Positions 7,817 to 13,869 of a stretch of 13,869 bases of DNA are shown piece by piece. Source of the stretch: an uncultured Oscillospiraceae bacterium (lineage in GTDB: Bacteria > Bacillota > Clostridia > Oscillospirales > Oscillospiraceae). Made by a program: the position numbers and the translations under genes. The first letter of the stretch is position 1, and each line of letters starts with the position of its first letter. The stretch is taken from positions 1 to 13,869 of the forward strand of contig CAJUSG010000061.1 in NCBI GenBank assembly GCA_910589085.1, written 5' to 3'. Under the pieces are notes generated by a model, which worked only from the letters and a program-made list of their open reading frames with translations, did no database searches and had not been told where the DNA came from.

Positions 7817-7836
7817 GCCGCCGTCTGCGCGGCGGC
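7817..7836 (-). other. GC-rich hairpin in the hydC leader, next to the ribosome site
   Basis: GCCGCCG (7817-7823) and CGGCGGC (7830-7836) can form a perfect 7-bp stem with a 6-nt loop in the leader RNA. It ends right before the GAAAGGAGAG ribosome site of hydC. It may protect the 5' end or affect translation; there is no U-tract, so it is not a terminator. Confidence 0.45.
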
Positions 7837-7850
7837 CCAATCTGTCTGTC

Positions 7851-7879
7851 ATTCTAACATATATCCCCCCGGCTTACAA
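7851..7879 (-). promoter_or_regulatory. Probable promoter of hydCBA
   Basis: On the minus strand TTGTAA (7879-7874) and TAGAAT (7856-7851) are 17 bp apart, giving a start near 7844 and a leader of about 44 nt. The -35 match is modest. I see no Rex-like inverted repeat (TTGTTAA/TTAACAA) over it. Confidence 0.55.
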
Positions 7880-7929
7880 GGGAAAAACGTGCAAATTATC
7901 CTATTTTCTGACACATCCTGACGGGAAAC

Positions 7930-7960
7930 ATACGGCGCGGAGCATTGCTCCGCGCCGTAT
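7930..7960 (-). terminator. Hairpin terminator after the 170-residue protein gene
   Basis: A perfect 14-bp stem (7930-7943 with 7947-7960) and ATT loop begins 6 nt after the stop of the minus-strand gene at 7967. On the minus strand it is followed by TGTTTCCC, a short and imperfect U-tract. The hairpin is very stable, so termination is likely but may be incomplete, letting some transcripts run into hydCBA. Confidence 0.65.
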
Positions 7961-7966
7961 AACAGC

Positions 7967-8479
7967 TTATCTTCCCACTTTTCTGGGATCGGGCCAGGCC
8001 CCGGGCCCGTCCGTTCCCGCTATCTCTTTAAACTCCTCGGTCTCCTGGGCAAACTTATACATTGCCCGGGCCACAGCGCACATCTGGGGATAGGCCGCCA
8101 GACACCGGTCTCTGGCCCCCTCCCCCTCAAAGGCATAGACCCAGCCGCCTCCCGTCTTCTTGCGCACCCGGAGATAGTGGGCCACCGCCTCACTGAAGCG
8201 GTCGTTTTCCTTCACCCGAGGGCTCCGCCCGGCATATTCGATATAGGACAGCAGGGCGTACTCCGCCTTGGAGAGGCACTCGTTCACCCGCTTGGCCAGA
8301 TAGGAGACAATCTCCTCCCCCACATGGCTGAGCATTCCATCCGCCCGGAGATACAGATGGGTGAACTCCTCCCCATGCCGCTTGGCAAACTCAGAGGGGT
8401 CAAAGTTCAGCGCCCTGCATACCTCCATCATCAGTTCCGGGCTCAGCCTGGCCTCCACAGCTCCCTTTTCCTCCGCCAC
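7967..8479 (-). CDS. Hypothetical 170-residue soluble protein
   Basis: I do not recognise this family. The product is soluble, mostly helical by composition, and has no signal peptide or membrane segment. It starts AEEKGAVEARLSPELMMEVC after the initiator and contains SYIEYAGRSPRVKEND, WVYAFEGEG and a Pro/Gly-rich tail (DGPGAWPDPRKVGR). I chose a GTG start at 8479: GGAGG (8494-8490) lies 10 nt upstream. The in-frame ATG at 8530 lies at the predicted transcription start with no ribosome site. It has its own promoter and a hairpin after the stop, so it is probably a single-gene unit between the peptide-degradation cluster and the hydrogenase operon. Its steady codon use resembles that of its neighbours. 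Confidence 0.75.
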   Translation of the reverse strand: MAEEKGAVEARLSPELMMEVCRALNFDPSEFAKRHGEEFTHLYLRADGMLSHVGEEIVSYLAKRVNECLSKAEYALLSYIEYAGRSPRVKENDRFSEAVAHYLRVRKKTGGGWVYAFEGEGARDRCLAAYPQMCAVARAMYKFAQETEEFKEIAGTDGPGAWPDPRKVGR

Positions 8480-8530
8480 GTGCTCATCTCCTCCCTTTCC
8501 ACGCCGCAGTTCTACATTTTTCCTGCTCAT

Positions 8531-8559
8531 ATCATAGCACAGCGGGAGGCAGGTTGCAA
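8531..8559 (-). promoter_or_regulatory. Promoter of the hypothetical 170-residue protein gene
   Basis: TTGCAA (8559-8554) and TATGAT (8536-8531) on the minus strand are separated by 17 bp. The predicted start near 8524 leaves a leader of about 45 nt before the GTG codon at 8479. The 51 bp between this promoter and the epimerase stop hold only a T-rich run (minus strand) with no convincing stem. Confidence 0.6.
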
Positions 8560-8610
8560 GGCGCAAGGGGACTCTTTGCCGAAAAAAGAAAAATTTGGAA
8601 GAAGCAGCGG

Positions 8611-9699
8611 TTATAGGTACTGGATCCCCTCCACGCCCTGGATGCCCAGGCCGGGCTCGTCAGAGACGGTAATGAGCTGCTCCTCAAACACCGCGCCCCC
8701 CAGGATGGGGTCCTCGCTGCACAGCACAGGGCCGTCCAGGTCGATCTTGGTGATGATCTTCTTGGCGCAGGCCAGGTGGACCGCCGCGTTGACGGAAATC
8801 TTGGCCTCCAGCATACAGCCGATCATGCACTCCACGCCGTAAACCTCGGCGGCGGAGGCGATCTTCAGGGCGTTGTACAGTCCTCCGCACTTCATCAGCT
8901 TGATGTTCACCAGATCGGCCGCCCCCATCTGCATGATGGTCAGGGCGTCTTCGGGGGAGAACACGCTCTCGTCCGCCAGGACGGGGACATAGGAGCGCTG
9001 GGTGACATACTTCAGGCCCTGGAAGTCGTGGGCCTTTACAGGCTGCTCCACAAATTCGATGTCCAGCCCCTTGTCCTGCATCTGGTTCAGCAGCCGGACC
9101 GCCTGCTTGGGCTCCCAGCCCTGATTGGCGTCGATGCGGATACGGGTTTTGTCCCCAATGGCCTGGCGGACGGCGGTGAGCCGGGCCACGTCCAGCTCCG
9201 GATTGGCCCCCACCTTGATCTTCAGGGTATCGTAGCCTCGCTCCACCGCGTTGACGGCATCCCGGGCCATCTCCTCCGGAGGATTGACGCTGATGGTGAT
9301 ATCGGTGACAATCTGCTTCCTGGCCCCGCCCATCAGCTTGTACACGGGAATTTTGTACAGCTGGCCATACAGGTCCCACAGTGCCATGTCCACCGCCGCC
9401 TTGGCGCTGGTGTTCTTTACGACGCACCTCTGTACCGTCTGGAGCACATCCCCAAAATCATCCACCTCCATTCCCACAATGCTCCTGGCGATGTGGTCCT
9501 GAATGGCGCCCACAATGGCTCCGGTGGTGTCACCGGTGATGGCCCCGGTAGGGGGCGCCTCGCCGTAGCCCACGGCGCCGGTGTCGGTGCGGACCTCTAC
9601 AATCACGTCCTCCACACTGTTCACCGAGCGCAGGGCGGTTTTGAACGGGACCCGCAGGGGGACAGAAATTTTACCCAGCTTTACCTCTGTAATTTTCAT
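8611..9699 (-). CDS. ykfB: L-Ala-D/L-Glu epimerase (dipeptide epimerase, enolase superfamily)
   Basis: This enzyme interconverts L-Ala-D-Glu and L-Ala-L-Glu in the cytoplasm, a step in the breakdown of murein peptides. The 362-residue product has the enolase-superfamily layout: capping domain, then barrel. Visible active-site residues are K160 and K162 (LKIKVG), metal ligands D190 (IRIDANQGW), E218 (EFVEQP) and D243 (LADES), and K267 (VNIKLMK). The DLDGP motif (D320, D322) should hold the substrate amino group, and R24 in the 20s loop should bind the glutamate carboxylate. These match the residues I recall for B. subtilis YkfB, mostly offset by one or none, so the substrate is assigned with more confidence than usual for this superfamily. 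The 9699 ATG has AAGGA 8 nt upstream; the gene starts 13 nt after pepV. It is the last gene of the cluster. Confidence 0.92.
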   Translation of the reverse strand: MKITEVKLGKISVPLRVPFKTALRSVNSVEDVIVEVRTDTGAVGYGEAPPTGAITGDTTGAIVGAIQDHIARSIVGMEVDDFGDVLQTVQRCVVKNTSAKAAVDMALWDLYGQLYKIPVYKLMGGARKQIVTDITISVNPPEEMARDAVNAVERGYDTLKIKVGANPELDVARLTAVRQAIGDKTRIRIDANQGWEPKQAVRLLNQMQDKGLDIEFVEQPVKAHDFQGLKYVTQRSYVPVLADESVFSPEDALTIMQMGAADLVNIKLMKCGGLYNALKIASAAEVYGVECMIGCMLEAKISVNAAVHLACAKKIITKIDLDGPVLCSEDPILGGAVFEEQLITVSDEPGLGIQGVEGIQYL

Positions 9700-9712
9700 A
9701 TTCTCATTCCTT

Positions 9713-11086
9713 TCATCGTGCCATCTCATACATGGCGGAGGCCAGCAGCCTGGTGTTGTCCGTCAGCCGGGACAGCTCCATATACTCGTCGGGCTTGTGC
9801 TCCCGCACCTCGTCTCCGGGGAAGATTGGACCAAAGGCCAGGGTGTTGGGGATCATCTTGGCATAGGTGCCGCCGCCGATACACTTGGGGGCGGCGGACG
9901 AATCGCCGGTGCAGCCGGTGTATACCTTCATCAGCTTGCTGACCAGGGGGCTGTCAGCGGGCATATAGAGGGCGGGCTTGTGGAGCAGATAGTCCTGCCG
10001 GAAGCCGGCCCCTTCAAAGGCGGCCCGCACCTGGGGCCCGCACTCCTCAAAGCCGCGGGTGACAGGGTAGCGGTAGTTGAGCCTCACATCCACCCGCTCT
10101 CCCTCCATCCGGATCACCCCCATATTCATGGTCAGCGGGCCGGACAGCTCATCCTCCATGGCAATGCCCAGGGAACGACCGTCCCACTCCATACCCAGCC
10201 GGCCGGCCAGCATATCCACCATGGTCTTCAGCTCCCCCTCCAGGGGCAGGTCAGACAGGAAGCGCATAAGCCGGCCAATGGCATTCTCCCCCTCGCCAGG
10301 GGTGCAGGCGTGGGTCCCCACCCCCTCAGCCTCCACACAGACGCCCTCCTCTGTCCGGGTGCAGCGCACCCTGTCCGCCCGGCGGGCAGCAATCTTCTCC
10401 GCCATCTCTCCGGGGCAGGCCAGCACCGCCCGGGCATGGGCCGGGACGATGTTATGCGCCTCGCCGCCGGACAGGCCGGTCAGCCGGATGACACCCGTCT
10501 GATGGAGCTCCCTGGTAAAAAATTCGGTGACCAGCCCCTTCTCCCCGTTGATTACCGGGTACTCTCCGTCGGGGGTGATGCCCATGACAGGAATCTCGCC
10601 TCCGTGGGTGGTGTAGTACTTCAGGTCGGCGCTCCCCGTCTCCTCATTCAGGCCGAAGATCAGCCGAATACGCCGCTTTAGAGGCAAACCCGCCTGTTTG
10701 ATGGCCAACAGCCCATACAGGGCGCACAGGGCGGGCCCCTTGTCGTCCATGGTGCCCCGGCCGTAGATCCTGCCGTTCAGCACCTGGCCGCCATAGGGCG
10801 GGACGGTCCAGCCCTCCCCCTCGGGCACCACGTCCAGGTGGCTGAGCACCGCCACCATCTCCTCCCCCTGGCCGTACTCGCACCAGCCCACCTGCTCATC
10901 CATGTTGTGGACTGTAAAGCCCAGCTCCCGGGCCAGCTCCAGCACGTAGTGCAGACAGCGGTGGACCTGCTCGCCGTAGGGATAGCCGCTCTGGTCGTCA
11001 GCGCAGACGCTTGGGATTTGTACACAGCCCTGGAGACTTCTCACCAGGTCATCGCTGTTGCGCTCAATCCAATCATAAAGTTCCAT
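9713..11086 (-). CDS. pepV: M20-family dipeptidase, PepV type
   Basis: PepV is a cytoplasmic di-zinc aminodipeptidase with broad dipeptide specificity. The 457-residue product has H83 and D85 (SHLDVVPEGEGW), D114 (GRGTMDDKGP), E148 and E149 (LNEETGSADLKYY), D173 (TPDGEYP) and the C-terminal FGPIFPGDEVREHKPDEY. These match the zinc ligands and catalytic glutamate I recall for lactobacillal PepV at near-constant offset. IGGGTYAKM also matches the family. The ATG at 11086 is chosen because TAAGGAG precedes it by 8 nt; this ribosome site overlaps the stop codon of the upstream gene, 10 nt away, so the two are likely translationally coupled. In this context it would cleave L-Ala-L-Glu made by the epimerase, 13 nt downstream. 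That role is inferred from neighbours. Confidence 0.94.
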   Translation of the reverse strand: MELYDWIERNSDDLVRSLQGCVQIPSVCADDQSGYPYGEQVHRCLHYVLELARELGFTVHNMDEQVGWCEYGQGEEMVAVLSHLDVVPEGEGWTVPPYGGQVLNGRIYGRGTMDDKGPALCALYGLLAIKQAGLPLKRRIRLIFGLNEETGSADLKYYTTHGGEIPVMGITPDGEYPVINGEKGLVTEFFTRELHQTGVIRLTGLSGGEAHNIVPAHARAVLACPGEMAEKIAARRADRVRCTRTEEGVCVEAEGVGTHACTPGEGENAIGRLMRFLSDLPLEGELKTMVDMLAGRLGMEWDGRSLGIAMEDELSGPLTMNMGVIRMEGERVDVRLNYRYPVTRGFEECGPQVRAAFEGAGFRQDYLLHKPALYMPADSPLVSKLMKVYTGCTGDSSAAPKCIGGGTYAKMIPNTLAFGPIFPGDEVREHKPDEYMELSRLTDNTRLLASAMYEMAR

Positions 11087-11096
11087 TTCTCTCTCC

Positions 11097-12491
11097 TTAC
11101 AGCTCCTCACAGAGCAACACCTCTTTTGTCCGCTCAAATTCTCCATAGGTCAGCCCCCGGTCCGCCGTCTCTAGCTCCCCCACCTGGTTGTCGTAGGGGT
11201 CGGCCCGCCAGTGGGCCTTTCTCACCGTGAAGGGGGCCTGGAACTGCCGGTTCGCCACCATGCGGTAGGGGTCCAGATTGCCGAAGTAGAACCTGCGCCT
11301 GTCCTCATTCCCCGCCCGGACGGCGGCGGTGCCGTAGGACGGGTCGGCGTACAGCCAGCCGTACTCCGGGACATAAAACCGGGCCCAGTCGTGGCCGCCG
11401 CAGAAGTCTGGCTCGGCGGTAAGGCCGCTCTGCCATTGGGCAGGGATGCCGGCACACCGGCACAGGGTGATGAACAGCAGGGCGAACACCCCGCAGTCTC
11501 CGGTAAAGCTCCGGGCGCAGTTCTCAGCGATGTTCTCCAGCCCGAAGTAGGCGGGCATAAAGGTATATTTCATATTCAGGGTGATGAAGTCGTAGATGCT
11601 CCGGGCCCGCTCCAGGGGGCTGTCAATCCCATCGGTCAGCTGGGCCGCCAGCGCCCGGAGGTAGGGGGTAAAGATGATGTGGGGGGCCTCCTCCACCAGG
11701 AAGGGGGCCAACGCCGCTTCACTCAGGGGCCGGGCCGGCCTGGGAGCAGTCAGGTCGTGGAACCGGGCGGTGTGAATGTAGGAGTACACAAGGGAAAACT
11801 CGGGATTCTCCTGCCACTCTCCCTCCCAGCAGACGGTCCGCTGGGGGGCATCCGCAGGGGCCGCGAGGCCCTTGGGGTATATCCCCTCGACGGTAATTTC
11901 ACTCTGCTGCTCGCAGGCTGCGGGGAGGGGCAGATGGGTCCGGAGGAACATGCCCGGGGTGAACAGCTCATCCTTGAGCCGGACCGTGGCCCGGATGCGG
12001 ATGCGGTTGGACAGGCTCCCCCGCTCCCCCATAAGGCGTATGCACCGGTCCAGCCGTCCCTCCTTGCTGTCCGCCTCCACCACACTCTCCACGCCGTGCA
12101 TCTGAACGCCCGCCCGGCGGGCAAAGGCGGGCTCCGCCTTGCACATGGTCTCGAAAAACCGGGCGAAGTAGCTGGGCCGGCCATTCAGATAAATCCAGCC
12201 GATCTTGCCCTCATCCACCCGCCGGTCAAACTCCTCCTGGGAAAAGTCGGGGATATAGGCCCGCACCCGGGCCAGGGCCTGGGCCCGGTCGTAGGGGTAG
12301 TCGGGAGGGGTGCGCAGCATCATCTCCCGCTGGGCGGTCATGCAGTCCCGCAGGCCCTGGGGAATATCCCCCCGGGCCAGACGCATGTCGATGAGACGGA
12401 CCGCCCCCTCCAGATCCCCATACAGCTTCCGGCGGAGGATATCCTCGGGCAGCCCCACATTCAGGCTGCGGAAGGTCTCGTTAACATCCAT
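11097..12491 (-). CDS. Cytoplasmic transglutaminase-fold protein, probably a peptidase
   Basis: The 464-residue product ends in a transglutaminase-like domain with an intact triad: C333 in SFTGDCGVFALLF, H367 in CGGHDWARFYV and D383 in WLYADPSYG. In bacteria this fold often cleaves peptide bonds rather than crosslinking. Residues 1-285 form an N-terminal region I do not recognise; a stretch around 162-245 alternates like a beta sandwich. There is no signal peptide, lipobox or membrane segment, so it should act inside the cell. The ATG at 12491 has AAAAGGAG 7 nt upstream. It lies 99 nt after the DUF819 gene, with a terminator hairpin between, and is coupled to pepV. Its neighbours suggest it opens D-Glu/diamino-acid bonds of imported murein peptides; that is a hypothesis. 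Confidence 0.88.
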   Translation of the reverse strand: MDVNETFRSLNVGLPEDILRRKLYGDLEGAVRLIDMRLARGDIPQGLRDCMTAQREMMLRTPPDYPYDRAQALARVRAYIPDFSQEEFDRRVDEGKIGWIYLNGRPSYFARFFETMCKAEPAFARRAGVQMHGVESVVEADSKEGRLDRCIRLMGERGSLSNRIRIRATVRLKDELFTPGMFLRTHLPLPAACEQQSEITVEGIYPKGLAAPADAPQRTVCWEGEWQENPEFSLVYSYIHTARFHDLTAPRPARPLSEAALAPFLVEEAPHIIFTPYLRALAAQLTDGIDSPLERARSIYDFITLNMKYTFMPAYFGLENIAENCARSFTGDCGVFALLFITLCRCAGIPAQWQSGLTAEPDFCGGHDWARFYVPEYGWLYADPSYGTAAVRAGNEDRRRFYFGNLDPYRMVANRQFQAPFTVRKAHWRADPYDNQVGELETADRGLTYGEFERTKEVLLCEEL

Positions 12492-12520
12492 AACATGTCT
12501 CCTTTTCCCGGTTTGGTGCA

Positions 12521-12549
12521 AAAGAAACCCCGCCCCCACCGGGGCGGGG
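12521..12549 (-). terminator. Intrinsic terminator between the DUF819 and transglutaminase-fold genes
   Basis: On the minus strand a 9-bp all-GC stem (12549-12541 with 12536-12528, loop GGTG) is followed by TTTCTTTT. It begins about 40 nt after the DUF819 stop and its tail ends 29 nt before the next start codon. There is no room for a separate promoter after it, so the downstream genes depend on readthrough or on a promoter inside or before the hairpin. Confidence 0.8.
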
Positions 12550-12590
12550 CCCTCTTTCAACAAATCAATTGGGCGGATTATTTGGGCCGG

Positions 12591-13787
12591 CTAGGCCAGC
12601 ATTTGCAGAATTGCGCCCATGCCCAAGCCGAAGAAGTTGCCAATGGCGGCGCCCAGCACGCCCATGATGACGCCGATGCCGGCGAAGGAGTCGTTATAGG
12701 CGCAGGCAATGATGGGGGCCGAGGCCGAGCCGCCGATGTTGGCTACCGAGGCGGTGGACACCATGCACAGGTCCCAGTGGAAAATCTTGGACAGGAGGAA
12801 CATGAGCGCCACGTGGACCACCAGAATCAGGAAGCCGTAGAGCACCCACATGGGGGCGTCGAACAGGGCGTTCAGCGGAGCCTGAGAGGCCAGCATGGCC
12901 ACCACGGCATAGAGCAGGATGCTGGACAGCTCCTCCACGGCGGGCAGCTTGCCCAGGGGAGTCATGGCGCAGATCAGGCCCAGGACGGTGACAAACACGG
13001 TGGTGCAGGTGCCCTTGTCGAACATAGCCAGACCCACGGATTTAAAGCCGGTATTCATCGCCAGGCCCACCTTTTGAGACAGGGCGGAAACGATAAGCGC
13101 CAGGCCAATGAGAAATACCCAGTCCGCGCCGGTGGCCTTCTTCTGCTCCTTGGCCACCTCGGCGTTGGCGGCCTCGGCCAGGGCGTCCAGCTTGGAGGTG
13201 TCGGCCTTGGTGGCCTTGTTCCACTTGCCGGAGTGCTTCACCATCATCAGCAGCAGGGCAATCCACACCGAGTAACACACGGTGTCCAGCGCGAGGGCAC
13301 AGGCGTAGGCGCCCTTGTCAATCAGCTCGCCGTAGCTGGCCTCCATCGCCGCCATATTGGCGGAGCCGCCCACCCAGGAGGCGAACAGCGCGGCCGTGGC
13401 GGCCCAGGTCTTCTCGCCGCCACCCATAGCTTCCTTGAGGATGGGGTAAAAGACGATAAAGCCAACGGCCAGGGTGACCGAGCAGCCCAGGAAGATGGCG
13501 ATGAGCCGCACACCCAGCTTGGCAATCTTTTTAAAGTCGCAGCGCAGCAGCATGACGAAGATCATGGCGTAGAGCAGATTATTCTTCAAAACGCCGTAGG
13601 CGGCGCTGACGCCCTCGGAGTTGAACATGCCGGCGGTGCAGCAGATCATACCAATCAGGTAGATCCACACCAGCGGGGGCATAATGTCAAAAATCTTCCA
13701 CTTGGCGTACTTTTGCAGGGCCAGCAGACCGCCGCACAGGAACATCAGAAACGCGATGTAAGTAAAACCATTCTCAATCACAAACAC
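12591..13787 (-). CDS. DUF819-family (YjcL-like) integral membrane protein, likely transporter
   Basis: The 398-residue product is almost entirely hydrophobic, with about ten membrane helices in two halves around a charged cytoplasmic loop (about 184-220, rich in Lys, Glu and Ala). Each half carries a related signature: WVGGSANMAA at 138-147 and ANIGGSASAP at 349-358. These signatures and the length fit DUF819, an uncharacterised family. The start is a GTG at 13787 with AAGGAG 8 nt upstream; an adjacent ATT is less likely. Its position as first gene of a cluster with a dipeptide epimerase and a dipeptidase suggests it imports small peptides, possibly L-Ala-D-Glu or murein tripeptide. No substrate can be read from the sequence. 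The 82 bp upstream to the window edge show no convincing promoter. Confidence 0.9.
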   Translation of the reverse strand: MFVIENGFTYIAFLMFLCGGLLALQKYAKWKIFDIMPPLVWIYLIGMICCTAGMFNSEGVSAAYGVLKNNLLYAMIFVMLLRCDFKKIAKLGVRLIAIFLGCSVTLAVGFIVFYPILKEAMGGGEKTWAATAALFASWVGGSANMAAMEASYGELIDKGAYACALALDTVCYSVWIALLLMMVKHSGKWNKATKADTSKLDALAEAANAEVAKEQKKATGADWVFLIGLALIVSALSQKVGLAMNTGFKSVGLAMFDKGTCTTVFVTVLGLICAMTPLGKLPAVEELSSILLYAVVAMLASQAPLNALFDAPMWVLYGFLILVVHVALMFLLSKIFHWDLCMVSTASVANIGGSASAPIIACAYNDSFAGIGVIMGVLGAAIGNFFGLGMGAILQMLA

Positions 13788-13869
13788 AATACTCTCTCCT
13801 TTTCTCTGTCACTTTGTAGCGCGACGAGATTTTTGAGAAAAGCGGACAGGATAAATGAGAAAAAATAGC

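Noticed and set aside
7874..7930. Possible Rex operator or second hydC promoter
   Set aside because: No TTGTTAA/TTAACAA dyad is present. A GATAAT hexamer exists but has no acceptable -35 at 16-18 bp.
8560..8610. Possible terminator after the epimerase gene
   Set aside because: The minus strand has a T-rich stretch, but the only stem I can draw has wobble pairs and lies after the T-run rather than before it.
11211..13868. An 885-codon open frame on the plus strand
   Set aside because: It lies opposite DUF819 and the transglutaminase-fold gene, crosses their intergenic terminator and has the Gly/Leu/His/Val-rich composition of an antisense shadow in GC-rich DNA.

Overview
This 13.9 kb window looks like chromosomal DNA from a GC-rich, strictly anaerobic Firmicute, most likely a gut Oscillospiraceae-type Clostridium. 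I infer this from AGGAGG-type ribosome sites, TTGnnn/TATAAT promoters, a class III (oxygen-sensitive) ribonucleotide reductase, an NADH-linked [FeFe] hydrogenase and the overall codon bias. I see no mobile element, CRISPR array, tRNA or rRNA. Apart from mnmA and the gene after it, every gene reads on the minus strand.

Layout. Positions 1-1979 (-) hold nrdD, cut by the window edge just inside its C-terminal zinc motif. The 282 bp between nrdD and mnmA hold two divergent sigma-A-like promoters and a pair of candidate NrdR boxes 42 bp apart, one of them on the nrdD -35 element. mnmA (2262-3323, +) and a small two-helix membrane protein (3337-3645, +) follow as a two-gene unit ended by a strong terminator (3663-3696). 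A hydrogenase operon follows on the minus strand, transcribed hydC (7800-7312), hydB (7319-5421), hydA (5415-3715), with overlapping or nearly touching genes and a promoter at 7851-7879. Upstream of it a 170-residue protein of unknown function (8479-7967, -) has its own promoter and a hairpin after its stop.

The right third (13787-8611, -) is a four-gene cluster: a DUF819-family membrane protein, a cytoplasmic transglutaminase-fold protein, a PepV-type M20 dipeptidase and an L-Ala-D/L-Glu epimerase. The epimerase keeps every active-site residue I recall for the Bacillus subtilis enzyme. Together they suggest a compact route for taking up and degrading cell-wall peptides: import by DUF819, trimming by the transglutaminase-fold protein, epimerisation of L-Ala-D-Glu to L-Ala-L-Glu, and hydrolysis to alanine and glutamate by PepV. 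The roles of the first two proteins are inference. A strong intrinsic terminator sits between the transporter gene and the three enzyme genes, so the transporter is probably expressed at a higher level or the downstream genes are controlled by readthrough.

The hydrogenase trimer would dispose of fermentation electrons as H2 from NADH, with or without ferredoxin. Sequence alone does not settle whether it bifurcates electrons.
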